DNA from: [Actinobacillus] rossii
GTDB lineage: Bacteria; Pseudomonadota; Gammaproteobacteria; Enterobacterales; Pasteurellaceae
DNA: 12,461 bases
Assembly (NCBI GenBank): GCA_900444965.1
Contig: UFRQ01000002.1
Span: forward strand, 1 to 12,461
Direction of reading: 5' to 3'
Part shown: positions 6,797-12,461 of the stretch, in pieces
Numbering within the stretch: position 1 is the stretch's first letter
How the letters are laid out: each line of letters starts with the position of its first letter
Notes under the pieces: model-generated
The model's input: the letters and a program-made list of their open reading frames with translations, nothing else
Databases searched by the model: none
What the model was told of the DNA's origin: nothing
Position numbers and translations under genes: made by a program

Positions 6797-6925
6797 GTTG
6801 AAATGGGTGTTTACACAGAATTTGGGATAGGGTCTTGGAACTTATTAGTTTCTGTATTTATCATATATTTCACATATATCTTTATTTGTAGAAGATCAGA
6901 CTTGATCTGACAAATCATTATAAAA

Positions 6926-6991
6926 ATGAGAGTTTCCCGTTTAGAATATGAGTGTCTAAAATTCAATCTAAACAAAAAAGGAAACTCTCAT
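6926..6991 (+). promoter_or_regulatory. Hairpin covering the IS481 transposase ribosome site and start codon
   Basis: ATGAGAGTTTCC (6926-6937) is a perfect 12-base inverted repeat with GGAAACTCTCAT (6980-6991). Nested inside, GTTTAGA (6939-6945) pairs with TCTAAAC (6967-6973). The downstream arm contains the GG of the ribosome site AAAAGG and the AT of the start codon ATG 6990. A long transcript from outside would be blocked for translation; a transcript starting after 6937 would be free. Confidence 0.65.
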
Positions 6992-8031
6992 GTTTTATTC
7001 TAACAATCCGCTCATTAAACACAAGACCGGTTTACTCAATTTAGCAGAAGAACTTGGAAACATTTCTCAAGCTTGCAAAGCGATGGGGATGAGCCGAGAT
7101 ACATTCTATCGCTATCAACAAGCCGTAGAGCAAGGTGGTGTTGAAGCATTACTTAATCAAACTCGTCGGGTACCGAATATCAAAAATCGAGTAGACGAGC
7201 ACATTGAGCAAGCTGTTGTAAAATTTGCTCTAGATTTTCCAGCTTACGGACAAGTTCGAGTGAGCAACGAACTTCGCAAGCAAGGTGTGTTTTGTTTCAG
7301 CCGGTGGTGTTCGTTCCATTTGGCTACGTCATAATCTTGCTAACTTTAAACAGCGTTTAAATGCACTAGAGAAAGAAGTAGCTGAGAAAGGCATTATTCT
7401 AAATGAAAGTCAAGTCCAAGCCTTGGAACGTAAGAAAGAGGATGATATATCGAGTGGAGAAATTGAAACCGCTCATCCGGGCTATTTAGGTTCACAAGAT
7501 ACCTTTTATGTAGGTAATTTAAAAGGTGTTGGACGCATTTATCAGCAAACATTTGTTGATACTTATAGCAAGGTTGCTTTTGCAAAGCTCTACACAATGA
7601 AAACCGCAATTGCCGCTGCAGATATGCTCAATGATAAAGTCCTGCCGTTCTTTGAAGCCCAAGGATTACCGATGTTGCGTATTCTCACCGACCGTGGTAG
7701 TGAATATTGTGGCAAGGTGGAAAATCACGATTATGAGCTTTATTTAGCGATAAATGACATAGAGCATACTAAAACGAAAGTGAAGCATCCACAGACGAAT
7801 GGTATCTGTGAACGTTTTCATAAGACTATCTTACAAGAATTTTACCAAGTCGCATTTAGGAAGAAAATATATACGGATTTAGCGACATTACAAGCTGATT
7901 TAGATGAGTGGTTAATGTATTATAATCACCATCGAACACATCAAGGAAAAATGTGCTGTGGCAGAACACCGATGGCAACATTACTTGATGGAAAAGGGAT
8001 TTGGGCAGAAAAGAATTTAAGCTCAAATTAA
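6990..8031 (+). pseudogene. IS481-family transposase, frameshifted
   Basis: The first frame (6990-7334) gives an N-terminal helix-turn-helix region with L-G-N-I-S-Q-A-C-K-A-M-G-M-S-R-D-T-F-Y-R-Y, the DNA-binding part. The second frame (to 8031) holds the rve/DDE core: Asp in S-Q-D-T-F-Y-V-G, Asp in L-T-D-R-G-S-E-Y, Glu in G-I-C-E-R-F-H-K-T, then Y-N-H-H-R-T-H-Q-G near the C-terminus. Removing one T from T4 (7290-7293) joins K-Q-G-V-F to V-S-A-G-G-V-R and yields a single protein of about 346 residues, the usual family length. As written the catalytic part is not translated. A start in the second frame would give the core without the DNA-binding part. A short T4 run is not a typical programmed slippage site. 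Confidence 0.85.
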
Positions 8032-8095
8032 TCTGACAGACACGGTAATTCTAAACGGGGACTGTCAGATTAGGTTTGATCTTCTACACTTAAAT

Positions 8096-8568
8096 TCAAA
8101 ACGGAATTTCATCATCAAAGTTATTGCCTTGTGGGCGTTCGTGATCGGCGTAGCCGTCCCATTCTTTCTGTTTTGCTTGTTGCTTTGGCTTGCCTTGTGA
8201 CTCTTGCGCCCAGTTGTTGTTACTGTTGCCTTGCGGTTTGCTGTCTAGCATTTGGAATATTTCCGCATTAATTTTTACCGTGTTTCGGCTGTTGCCGTTT
8301 TGGTCTTTCCATTGTTCTTGTACTAACTTGCCTTGAACCGTAATGCGTGAACCCTTGGTAAGATACTGATTTGCCACTTCCGCCATTTTGCCGAACACGT
8401 TTACTGTAATCCAGTGTGTACGCTCAACGCAATTTCCTTGTTTGTCACGGTAATCATCACCTACGGCAAGATTGAAATTAGCGACATGTGAGCCATTTTG
8501 AAAGGTGCGCAATTCAGGACTTGCCCTAGTCGTCCTGTGATGACGACAATATTTGTGTCTTTTGGCAT
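8096..8568 (-). pseudogene. ssb: Single-stranded DNA-binding protein (prophage), one frameshift near the N-terminus
   Basis: This is an OB-fold SSB of about 157 residues when restored. The start is ATG at 8568 with AAGGAG (8575-8580) six bases upstream, giving M-P-K-D-T-N-I-V-V-I-T-G-R-L-G-Q. The frame is then lost near 8519-8521; adding one base recovers D-P-E-L-R-T-F-Q-N-G-S and the rest of the fold (V-A-N-F-N-L-A-V, W-I-T-V-N-V-F-G-K-M-A-E, G-S-R-I-T-V-Q-G-K-L). A Gln/Asn/Gly-rich linker follows. The acidic tip D-D-E-I-P-F at the end is the conserved SSB partner-binding motif, so the 3' end is intact. SSB protects single strands made by the phage exonuclease and works with RecT. It is the last gene of the operon here, 15 bp after the preceding gene. 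Confidence 0.88.
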
Positions 8569-8583
8569 GGATTTCTCCTTGAA

Positions 8584-9412
8584 TTATTTCAAAGCATCTT
8601 TCAGCGCATTAAGAGCATTATCAAGTTCAGTTGATGTATCAAGAAGTTCATTGAGTAATTTCTCATATTTGCCTTTTGCTTGTACTGCATTGAGAATTAA
8701 TGGACTTAGAAGTGTTCTAAAATTATGTTTATCTTCCGCTTCTTGCTTTTTGACTTTTGCTAATTCCGCTGCTTGTTTTGCTAAATTTTCTAGCATTTCA
8801 GGTGATAATTTTTCTAATTGTTGCATTTCATTTTCCTTAGTTTCTTGTGGTTTGTTTCGTAATTCTTTTTTTATGTCTAGCTTGGTGACCCATAATTTAG
8901 GTGAGAATTTATTACTCACCATTTTTATTAATCCAAATTTAATTAGATCATCTAGGATTTTCTTGGCATCATCATCACTGATATGAATTGAGCCAATTTT
9001 TGTTTTTTAACACTTTATCAATATCAATAATCCGACCTTGTCTATGTCTATCAGCCCATAGCTGCTCAATAAATACTGTCCCGGCATTTCTTAATGTGAC
9101 ATCTAATTCACTGCTATTAAAATATTCATCAATTAATCTTTTTATATTTTTCACTGTGTAATCTCCAGTTAATAAGCCAGCGCTTTGATTTGTAACTATA
9201 TCTTTTCCGCGCATTTCTCTTCTTTTTTTATCAGCAAACATAGCTGCTTCAAGTTCTGTTTTAAAAGTCCCAAGCACAGTTAATTTATTCTTAATTGATA
9301 CTTGTACAGAAAAGGAATTTTTGCCATATGGCATAACATTAATAAAACCAGATTTGCTATGAAATACTGCTCTCATTAATTGATAGTATTGTTTGTCAGA
9401 TAGAATTGTCAT
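8584..9412 (-). pseudogene. AP2-like domain plus coiled-coil phage protein, split by one frameshift
   Basis: Two reading frames (9412 to 8975, and 8922 to 8584) become one protein of about 275 residues if one A is removed from the A5 run (T5 on the plus strand, 8997-9001). This gives V-L-K-N-K-I-G-S-I-H-I-S-D-D-D-A-K-K-I-L-D-D-L-I-K. The N-terminal part (about residues 20-70) reads S-F-S-V-Q-V-S-I, L-G-T-F-K-T-E-L-E-A-A-M-F-A-D, which fits an AP2-type DNA-binding beta-sheet with its following helix. The middle looks like a short winged-helix segment. The C-terminus is a Lys/Glu/Leu-rich coiled coil. The start follows AGG six bases upstream, 1 bp after the exonuclease stop. The position between exonuclease and SSB suggests a recombination or replication helper; exact function is unknown. 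Confidence 0.55.
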
Positions 9413-9413
9413 A

Positions 9414-10028
9414 TCAACCTACCAATTCTTCATAATACTTTTGCGCCACTTCAACGCGTTCTTTGATTAATTCGATTTTTTCTTCGTCTCGATTAATCGT
9501 TACGGTGGTAATGCGTTTTTTCTGTGGGATTTGCTCGACTAAGTCAATATGCTGTTGCATGTTGTCATAACTTGTGAGCAAATCAATTGGAGTAGGCAAT
9601 AGCACAAAATCAATTTGCGCTTGTTGGCAATCCCAAAGCCACATATAGCCTTGCATTTGCCAGTCATAGCCTGCTTTTATGGCTTTCTCTTCGGCTTCAT
9701 CTTCAAAGAAAGGGTGCGTGCCAATATCCCACGAGCATTTTTCATCAATGATTAATTTCCGACTTGGCACATAAATATCACATTCGCCTGTAATCCAATC
9801 ATTCTCGCGTCTTTCGGTGTTTTTCTTTAACGCCAAGCCACGTGTAAACCCACTTAATTTAATGGCGGTATCTTCAAGCTGTAAGCCTTTTTCAGTTTGT
9901 TTATTGCCGTCAAAGTCTCGATAGCCGTATAAATCGTATTTAGCGATTTTTCGTATCGCACTTTTGGCGGTTTTCGTGGGTTGGTCTCGATCTTTTTTTT
10001 GCTGTTGGAATGCCGATAATGTCGGCAA
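9414..10028 (-). CDS. Phage exonuclease, PD-(D/E)XK (YqaJ/lambda-exonuclease-like)
   Basis: The protein has about 204 residues from the TTG at 10028. The catalytic core is G-E-C-D-I-Y-V followed by L-I-I-D-E-K-C-S-W-D: an Asp, then Glu-x-Lys, the PD-(D/E)XK nuclease signature. A downstream Q-M-Q-G-Y-M-W-L helix is typical of viral recombination exonucleases. The role expected is 5'-to-3' resection of double-stranded DNA, giving single strands to the RecT annealase encoded just upstream. The true start is uncertain: the frame extends as D-V-Q-E-L-P upstream, and ATG at 10062 in another frame reads M-N-Y-K-L-K-I, which would join if one base near 10040-10045 were removed. That start would overlap the 49-codon gene. 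The product ends 1 bp before the next ATG. Confidence 0.78.
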   Translation of the reverse strand: MPTLSAFQQQKKDRDQPTKTAKSAIRKIAKYDLYGYRDFDGNKQTEKGLQLEDTAIKLSGFTRGLALKKNTERRENDWITGECDIYVPSRKLIIDEKCSWDIGTHPFFEDEAEEKAIKAGYDWQMQGYMWLWDCQQAQIDFVLLPTPIDLLTSYDNMQQHIDLVEQIPQKKRITTVTINRDEEKIELIKERVEVAQKYYEELVG

Positions 10029-10039
10029 TTCCTGAACAT

Positions 10040-10189
10040 CTAATTTTGAGCTTGTAGTTCATTTTCTAATCGCTCCAGTTCGTCATACTGTTCTTTGCTA
10101 AACTCAAAACCGCCGTCACACAAATCTTGTAGTGTCATTTCTTGATTGAGAATATTTTGCTTACATTTTTCAAAATCATCTTCGCTCAC
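10040..10189 (-). CDS. Small acidic hypothetical protein between recT and the exonuclease
   Basis: GTG at 10189 overlaps the recT stop as GTGA, and the frame runs 49 codons to TAG. The peptide is Glu/Asp/Gln-rich and probably helical, with one Cys pair (C-K-Q and L-C-D-G) and Y-D-E-L-E-R-L-E-N-E-L near the end. The coupled start and tight packing fit a real phage operon gene. No family is recognised. Confidence 0.5.
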   Translation of the reverse strand: MSEDDFEKCKQNILNQEMTLQDLCDGGFEFSKEQYDELERLENELQAQN

Positions 10190-10985
10190 GGGTTTAAAAT
10201 CACTTCAGCGTCTTCAATTTGATTATCAACATAAGCAAACTCATTTTTTTCCACATCTTTAACAACAGCCTGATCCGCCAATACGGCACTTTGCATTTCT
10301 ACCGATAACGGTGCTTGTTTTGAGAGCAATAGTTTCATAACAGTTTTTAATGCCATCGCGTCAAAATTATCGCCCCATACAGAGCTTGCCCATTGCCCTT
10401 GTTCTTTCTTTTGCAAATAAGTGCGGTAGGTTTGGCTGTATTTTTTGGCGTGTTCATTTACTTCATCGTAGGTCATATAGATTTCTGCGGTGAAATCGTT
10501 CAGCAATTTGAAGTAAGCGTAATAACCAACTGGAATTTCACCTTGCGCAGGTTTTTGTTTCCAGTCAAACTCGTAGCCATTAATTGGATCCTCGTTGATT
10601 AATTGCTTTTCATATACCGGCACAGCAAACTAATCGCTTAAATTGTCCTGAACGTTGCGCTAATTGAATTAGACCTTTGTAGCCTAGTTGAAATTGCGCT
10701 TCTGTTTTTTTTCTCACGCTTGTTTTGATACGGTACGATATAAGCAAAACCTAAACCATTTTGGAGCGGTAGATTTAGCGTTGCTGCCATACAAGCCGCG
10801 TTAAATACACTGCCCGGGTCGGCATTGCGTAACATGGCATTGCTGTTTACAATTTGTAGTACGCTTGTCGCAAATGCAGCAGAATTTTTACCTATCAACT
10901 CTTGAAATTTCTTTTGAATTGACGGTTGGTTAAAAAATTCTTTGATCGGGAATTTCTTTTCTTGTGTAGTTTGTAGCTGACTCAT
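10186..10985 (-). pseudogene. recT: RecT-family single-strand annealing protein, two frameshifts
   Basis: The first part from ATG 10985 reads F-N-Q-P-S-I-Q-K-K-F-Q-E-L-I-G, then A-A-C-M-A-A-T-L-N-L-P-L and G-F-A-Y-I-V-P-Y-Q, the RecT core that binds single strands. The second part holds G-Y-E-F-D-W-K, G-Y-Y-A-Y-F-K-L, and F-D-A-M-A-L-K-T-V-M-K-L-L-L-S-K. The joint requires two corrections: one A less in the A8 run (plus strand T8, 10705-10712) gives R-E-K-K-T-E-A-Q-F-Q-L-G-Y-K-G, and one T less near 10627-10629 gives R-L-V-A-V-P-V-Y-E-K. The restored protein has about 265 residues, the usual RecT length. Its ATG overlaps the previous stop as ATGA. RecT anneals strands exposed by the exonuclease. 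A Hin uptake core lies inside (10419-10427). Confidence 0.9.
10419..10427 (+). other. Hin-type DNA uptake signal core
   Basis: An exact AAGTGCGGT followed by AGGTTT lies inside recT on the non-coding strand. Confidence 0.6.
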
Positions 10986-11281
10986 AATTCAAATCCTTGT
11001 TCTAATTTCTTCATAACTAATTCTTCTACGCGGTTCTCAATGGCGCAGTTGAACTTTTTAATGATGTTTAACAACTCGATTTCTGTTTGTTTGGTTTGAT
11101 AATAAGAGTGCCTTACTAAGGCGTGTTCAAAAAGCACCGGATAGGCTTGGTTCACAATAAATGACTTGTGCCAATTCTCTGCATTTTCTTCATCATCAAC
11201 GAAATCATCAAAATAATAATCAGGAATTTCACGCGGTTCTGGCGGTTGCAAAAACACATTATCGTAGTAGTAATCAATCAT
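10982..11281 (-). CDS. Hypothetical prophage protein (99 residues)
   Basis: This is an acidic protein with an N-terminal Tyr/Pro-rich stretch (Y-Y-Y-D, P-P-E-P-R-E-I-P-D-Y-Y) and a helical C-terminal half with E-L-L-N-I-I-K-K-F-N and a final K-K-L-E-Q-G-F-E-L. It shows no signal, membrane segment or catalytic motif that I can recognise. It overlaps the preceding gene by 8 bases and the following recT by 4 (ATGA), so it is translationally coupled in the recombination operon. Function is unknown; being a real gene is supported by the coupled starts at both ends. Confidence 0.65.
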   Translation of the reverse strand: MIDYYYDNVFLQPPEPREIPDYYFDDFVDDEENAENWHKSFIVNQAYPVLFEHALVRHSYYQTKQTEIELLNIIKKFNCAIENRVEELVMKKLEQGFEL

Positions 11282-11555
11282 TTTTCTTACCTTTTACTTT
11301 TAATTTCTTATGACCATTAAAGAGCTGATTTCCAAATAATGCAGAAACTTCTTCTTTAGTTAGCTTTCGAATTGGCTCTTGGTTATTCTTTCGACCTAAC
11401 ATAGCTTTACGCTTATTCAGTCGTGTTTGCGCTAATTCTTCGCTTGAGAAATTACCGCTATTCCAACTCGTTAGCTTGGCGTTTTTCCATTCGTAAATAA
11501 TCCATCCCAATTCTTCATTAGGATGTCTGTCAATTTTCCACTTGTACAATTCCAT
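11274..11555 (-). CDS. Hypothetical prophage protein (93 residues)
   Basis: The N-terminal half is Trp-rich (Y-K-W-K, G-W-I-I-Y-E-W-K, S-W-N) and probably beta-stranded, followed by a basic region (R-L-N-K-R-K-A-M-L-G-R-K) and a Lys-rich tail (K-L-K-V-K-G-K-K). The charge pattern could suit nucleic acid binding, but no family is recognised. The start lies 26 bases inside the previous gene and the end overlaps the next by 8 bases, so it belongs to the same operon. Confidence 0.62.
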   Translation of the reverse strand: MELYKWKIDRHPNEELGWIIYEWKNAKLTSWNSGNFSSEELAQTRLNKRKAMLGRKNNQEPIRKLTKEEVSALFGNQLFNGHKKLKVKGKKND

Positions 11556-11787
11556 TTTTTACTTCTCGCATTTCGATTTCTTTCAAGATTGTGTAATGTT
11601 GTGCATAGGTGATTTCTTCATCGTTCATATCAGGTGGTGCGCAGTAGGTTTTAGTCCAGATACCGCCTTTAATGTCGCAGGTTTCTTGTGGAGTAGTTGC
11701 AACAGCTTTATTAGCGAGTACAGTGGCTAAAATAATCACTAATGAGAAAGTAGCCAAAATGAAAATTTCTTTGATAACTCGTTTCAT
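11530..11787 (-). CDS. Small membrane-anchored or exported prophage protein (85 residues)
   Basis: The N-terminus (M-K-R-V-I-K) leads into a hydrophobic segment at about residues 8-25 (I-F-I-L-A-T-F-S-L-V-I-I-L-A-T-V-L-A), a signal anchor or uncleaved signal peptide. The remainder is polar, with two cysteines in E-T-C-D-I-K-G-G-I-W and T-Y-C-A-P-P, which could pair in the periplasm. AAGGAA about seven bases upstream supports the ATG at 11787. It is the first gene after a 135-bp gap and may start the transcript through recT. Function unknown. Confidence 0.62.
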   Translation of the reverse strand: MKRVIKEIFILATFSLVIILATVLANKAVATTPQETCDIKGGIWTKTYCAPPDMNDEEITYAQHYTILKEIEMREVKNGIVQVEN

Positions 11788-11830
11788 TTTTCGGTTCCTT
11801 TTTGTTCAATTTGTCGAAATTTAGGTGTAG

Positions 11831-11874
11831 AAAACCGCCACACGTTTTTCGTTGGGAAAAGTGCGGTCGGTTTT
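11831..11874. repeat. Inverted repeat that includes an uptake signal
   Basis: AAAACCG (11831-11837) pairs with CGGTTTT (11868-11874); the right arm runs straight out of the uptake core AAGTGCGGT (11859-11867), and AAAACCGCCACAC partly mirrors GTGCGGTCGGTTTT. T-rich flanks on both sides would allow a weak bidirectional terminator. The stretch 11788-11922 holds no gene. Confidence 0.4.
11859..11867 (+). other. Hin-type DNA uptake signal
   Basis: AAGTGCGGT is followed by CGGTTTTGATTAGGTTTTA, giving the spaced T-rich tracts of the extended uptake signal. This is the best copy in the window. Confidence 0.75.
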
Positions 11875-11922
11875 GATTAGGTTTTAGAAGTCGTATTTAC
11901 GCGTTTGGTGGCGTTGGATGTT

Positions 11923-12024
11923 TTACGATTTTTGCCAAGCCTTGTAATTGATAACTGCGTAGCGTTTTGAGTGCTTGTAGAAATGCGCATCGTCTCTAGG
12001 GTCAGGGTTAAACTCTTTTGTCAT
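11923..12024 (-). CDS. Possible small protein overlapping the antirepressor end
   Basis: ATG at 12024 opens 33 codons overlapping the end of the antirepressor frame by 17 bases. The peptide is rich in aromatic and basic residues (D-A-H-F-Y-K-H-S-K-R-Y-A-V-I-N-Y-K-A-W-Q-K). Composition looks protein-like, but no ribosome site is clear and it could be the displaced C-terminus of the antirepressor after a frameshift. Confidence 0.3.
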   Translation of the reverse strand: MTKEFNPDPRDDAHFYKHSKRYAVINYKAWQKS

Positions 12025-12406
12025 TGGCTCTAAAACGCTTTTTCATTGTGCCGAGTATCGTTTTATATTCGGTGTAATGGGTGTAAGCGGTTGAACCGAA
12101 ATGTGAGCCGATATTGCTTAATGGTTGGTGTAGTTGTCCTAATAGCTCTAGGTTGTTGTAGAGCGCAAACCACATACTCACAAAGCGTAAGCAAGTATTT
12201 TCGGTAAACTCGAACGTGTATTTTTTCTCGGGTTCGGGCAAGGCGAGTTGTTGTTGTGCGCTATATTGTCCTGTCTTGCGAATTTGCGGTAACACTTCTT
12301 CAAAGACCCAGTTTTGAAATTCTTTCGCAATAGGCTTTTCACTACGGAAGATAATTCGATACAAATTAGGCTCATTGATGAATGAAGTTTTTTCGTTGTT
12401 TTTCAT
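12008..12406 (-). CDS. Phage antirepressor fragment, BRO-N then P22-AR-like C-terminal domain
   Basis: The visible 132 residues begin with F-I-N-E-P-N-L-Y-R-I-I-F-R-S-E-K-P and F-Q-N-W-V-F-E-E-V-L-P-Q-I-R-K-T-G, the second half of the BRO-N DNA-binding domain common in phage antirepressors. The first half is missing, so ATG 12406 is probably not the true start. The C-terminal part (F-T-E-N-T-C-L-R-F-V-S-M-W-F-A-L-Y, then I-G-S-H-F, Y-T-E-Y-K-T-I-L) resembles the P22-type antirepressor C-terminal domain. The frame stays open upstream to the window edge, but another frame there reads L-D-P-Q-G-V-R-Q-A-Y, so a frameshift near 12400 is possible. Such proteins lift phage repression or act as anti-immunity factors. 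It lies upstream of the recombination operon. Confidence 0.7.
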   Translation of the reverse strand: MKNNEKTSFINEPNLYRIIFRSEKPIAKEFQNWVFEEVLPQIRKTGQYSAQQQLALPEPEKKYTFEFTENTCLRFVSMWFALYNNLELLGQLHQPLSNIGSHFGSTAYTHYTEYKTILGTMKKRFRANDKRV

Positions 12407-12419
12407 CTTTTGCCAAAAA

Positions 12420-12436
12420 TGTACGCTTGACGTACA
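12420..12436. promoter_or_regulatory. Palindrome TGTACG-N5-CGTACA
   Basis: Perfect 6-base arms surround a 5-base spacer just upstream of the visible antirepressor fragment. It has the shape of a dimer-binding operator, but it may lie within coding sequence, so the role is uncertain. Confidence 0.25.
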
Positions 12437-12461
12437 CCTTGTGGATCTAGCATTTCGCTTT

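Larger units (their letters stand above)
5518..6835 (+). mobile_element. IS256-family insertion sequence
   Basis: The left end 5518-5552 and right end 6801-6835 are imperfect inverted repeats, about 27 of 35 bases matching, each starting AGA-C/G-CCT/C with TCCC and a TGTGTAAA core. The length is 1318 bp and the element holds one transposase gene, both usual for the family. The 8 bases outside each end (TTAGAATT and TGGAACTT) are not a clean target duplication, so one flank may have been altered after insertion. The 51 bases between this element and the next (6836-6886) hold nothing recognisable. Confidence 0.85.
6887..8088 (+). mobile_element. IS481-family insertion sequence
   Basis: The element is 1202 bp and bounded by TGTAGAAGATCA at 6887 and its inverted form ending TCTACA at 8088; the ends begin TGT and finish ACA. 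The two ends share TGTAGAAGATCARAC, then YTRATCTGACA, and a further CCCGTTTAGAAT block, separated by extra bases on the left. One transposase gene fills the interior. The flanks (ATCTTTATT and CTTAAATTC) show no exact target duplication. The right end lies 7 bp from the ssb stop of the prophage. Confidence 0.82.

Noticed and set aside
7285..7300. Programmed frameshift in the IS481 transposase
   Set aside because: A single T4 run without a clear slippery heptamer or stimulator, and family members are normally encoded in one frame; decay or sequencing error is simpler.
8498..8986. Plus-strand open frame of 162 codons
   Set aside because: Mirror of the Lys/Glu-rich coiled-coil gene and the start of ssb; its Ser/Leu/Phe-rich content is what antisense of such a gene gives.
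9854..10039. Minus-strand frame starting at ATG 10039
   Set aside because: Overlaps the exonuclease in another frame; its basic low-complexity peptide has no family features.
12178..12375. Second minus-strand frame of 65 codons within the antirepressor
   Set aside because: Shadow of the BRO-N frame, which carries the recognisable motifs.
1..12461. CRISPR array, tRNA or rRNA genes
   Set aside because: No regularly spaced repeats and no tRNA or rRNA signatures were seen on either strand.

Overview
The window looks like a chromosomal accessory region of a Pasteurellaceae species of the Haemophilus/Aggregatibacter/Pasteurella branch. The DNA is AT-rich. Four exact copies of the Hin-type DNA uptake core AAGTGCGGT are present (1816-1824, 6466-6474 reverse, 10419-10427, 11859-11867). 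The species cannot be fixed from the sequence alone.

Positions 1-5475 (+ strand) read as an array of orphan C-terminal modules of a CdiA/FhaB-type two-partner-secreted toxin, each followed by a small gene placed like an immunity gene. Three full-size modules (2-989, 3268-3933, 4382-5077) are followed by short predicted lipoproteins with a shared cysteine pattern. A fourth module (1679-3043) carries a VENN pretoxin motif and an EndoU-like RNase domain, and is followed by a MafI-like immunity gene (3048-3335). Short scraps at 1239-1304, 4308-4375 and 5440-5475 look like the ends of further cassettes lost by deletion. No N-terminal secretion domain or cdiB is inside the window, so the modules are probably silent spares downstream of a full gene to the left.

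Positions 5476-8088 are a block of insertion sequences: a 43-bp end fragment of an IS481-family element, an IS256-family element with 35-bp imperfect inverted repeats (5518-6835), and a second IS481-family element (6887-8088). Both transposase genes are frameshifted. Both have an inverted repeat that would bury the ribosome binding site in a hairpin.

Positions 8096-12461 (- strand) are part of the early region of a prophage. In transcription order it holds a BRO-N/P22-AR-type antirepressor fragment, small hypothetical genes, RecT, a PD-(D/E)XK exonuclease, an AP2-like/coiled-coil protein and SSB. RecT, exonuclease and SSB form a single-strand annealing recombination set. The genes overlap or nearly touch, as in one operon. 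The prophage stops 7 bp past ssb at the IS block.

A striking property is the number of single-base frameshifts, about ten on both strands and in all three regions, mostly in short A or T runs. These may be real decay or uncorrected sequencing indels; affected genes are listed as pseudogenes with the reconstructed reading stated.
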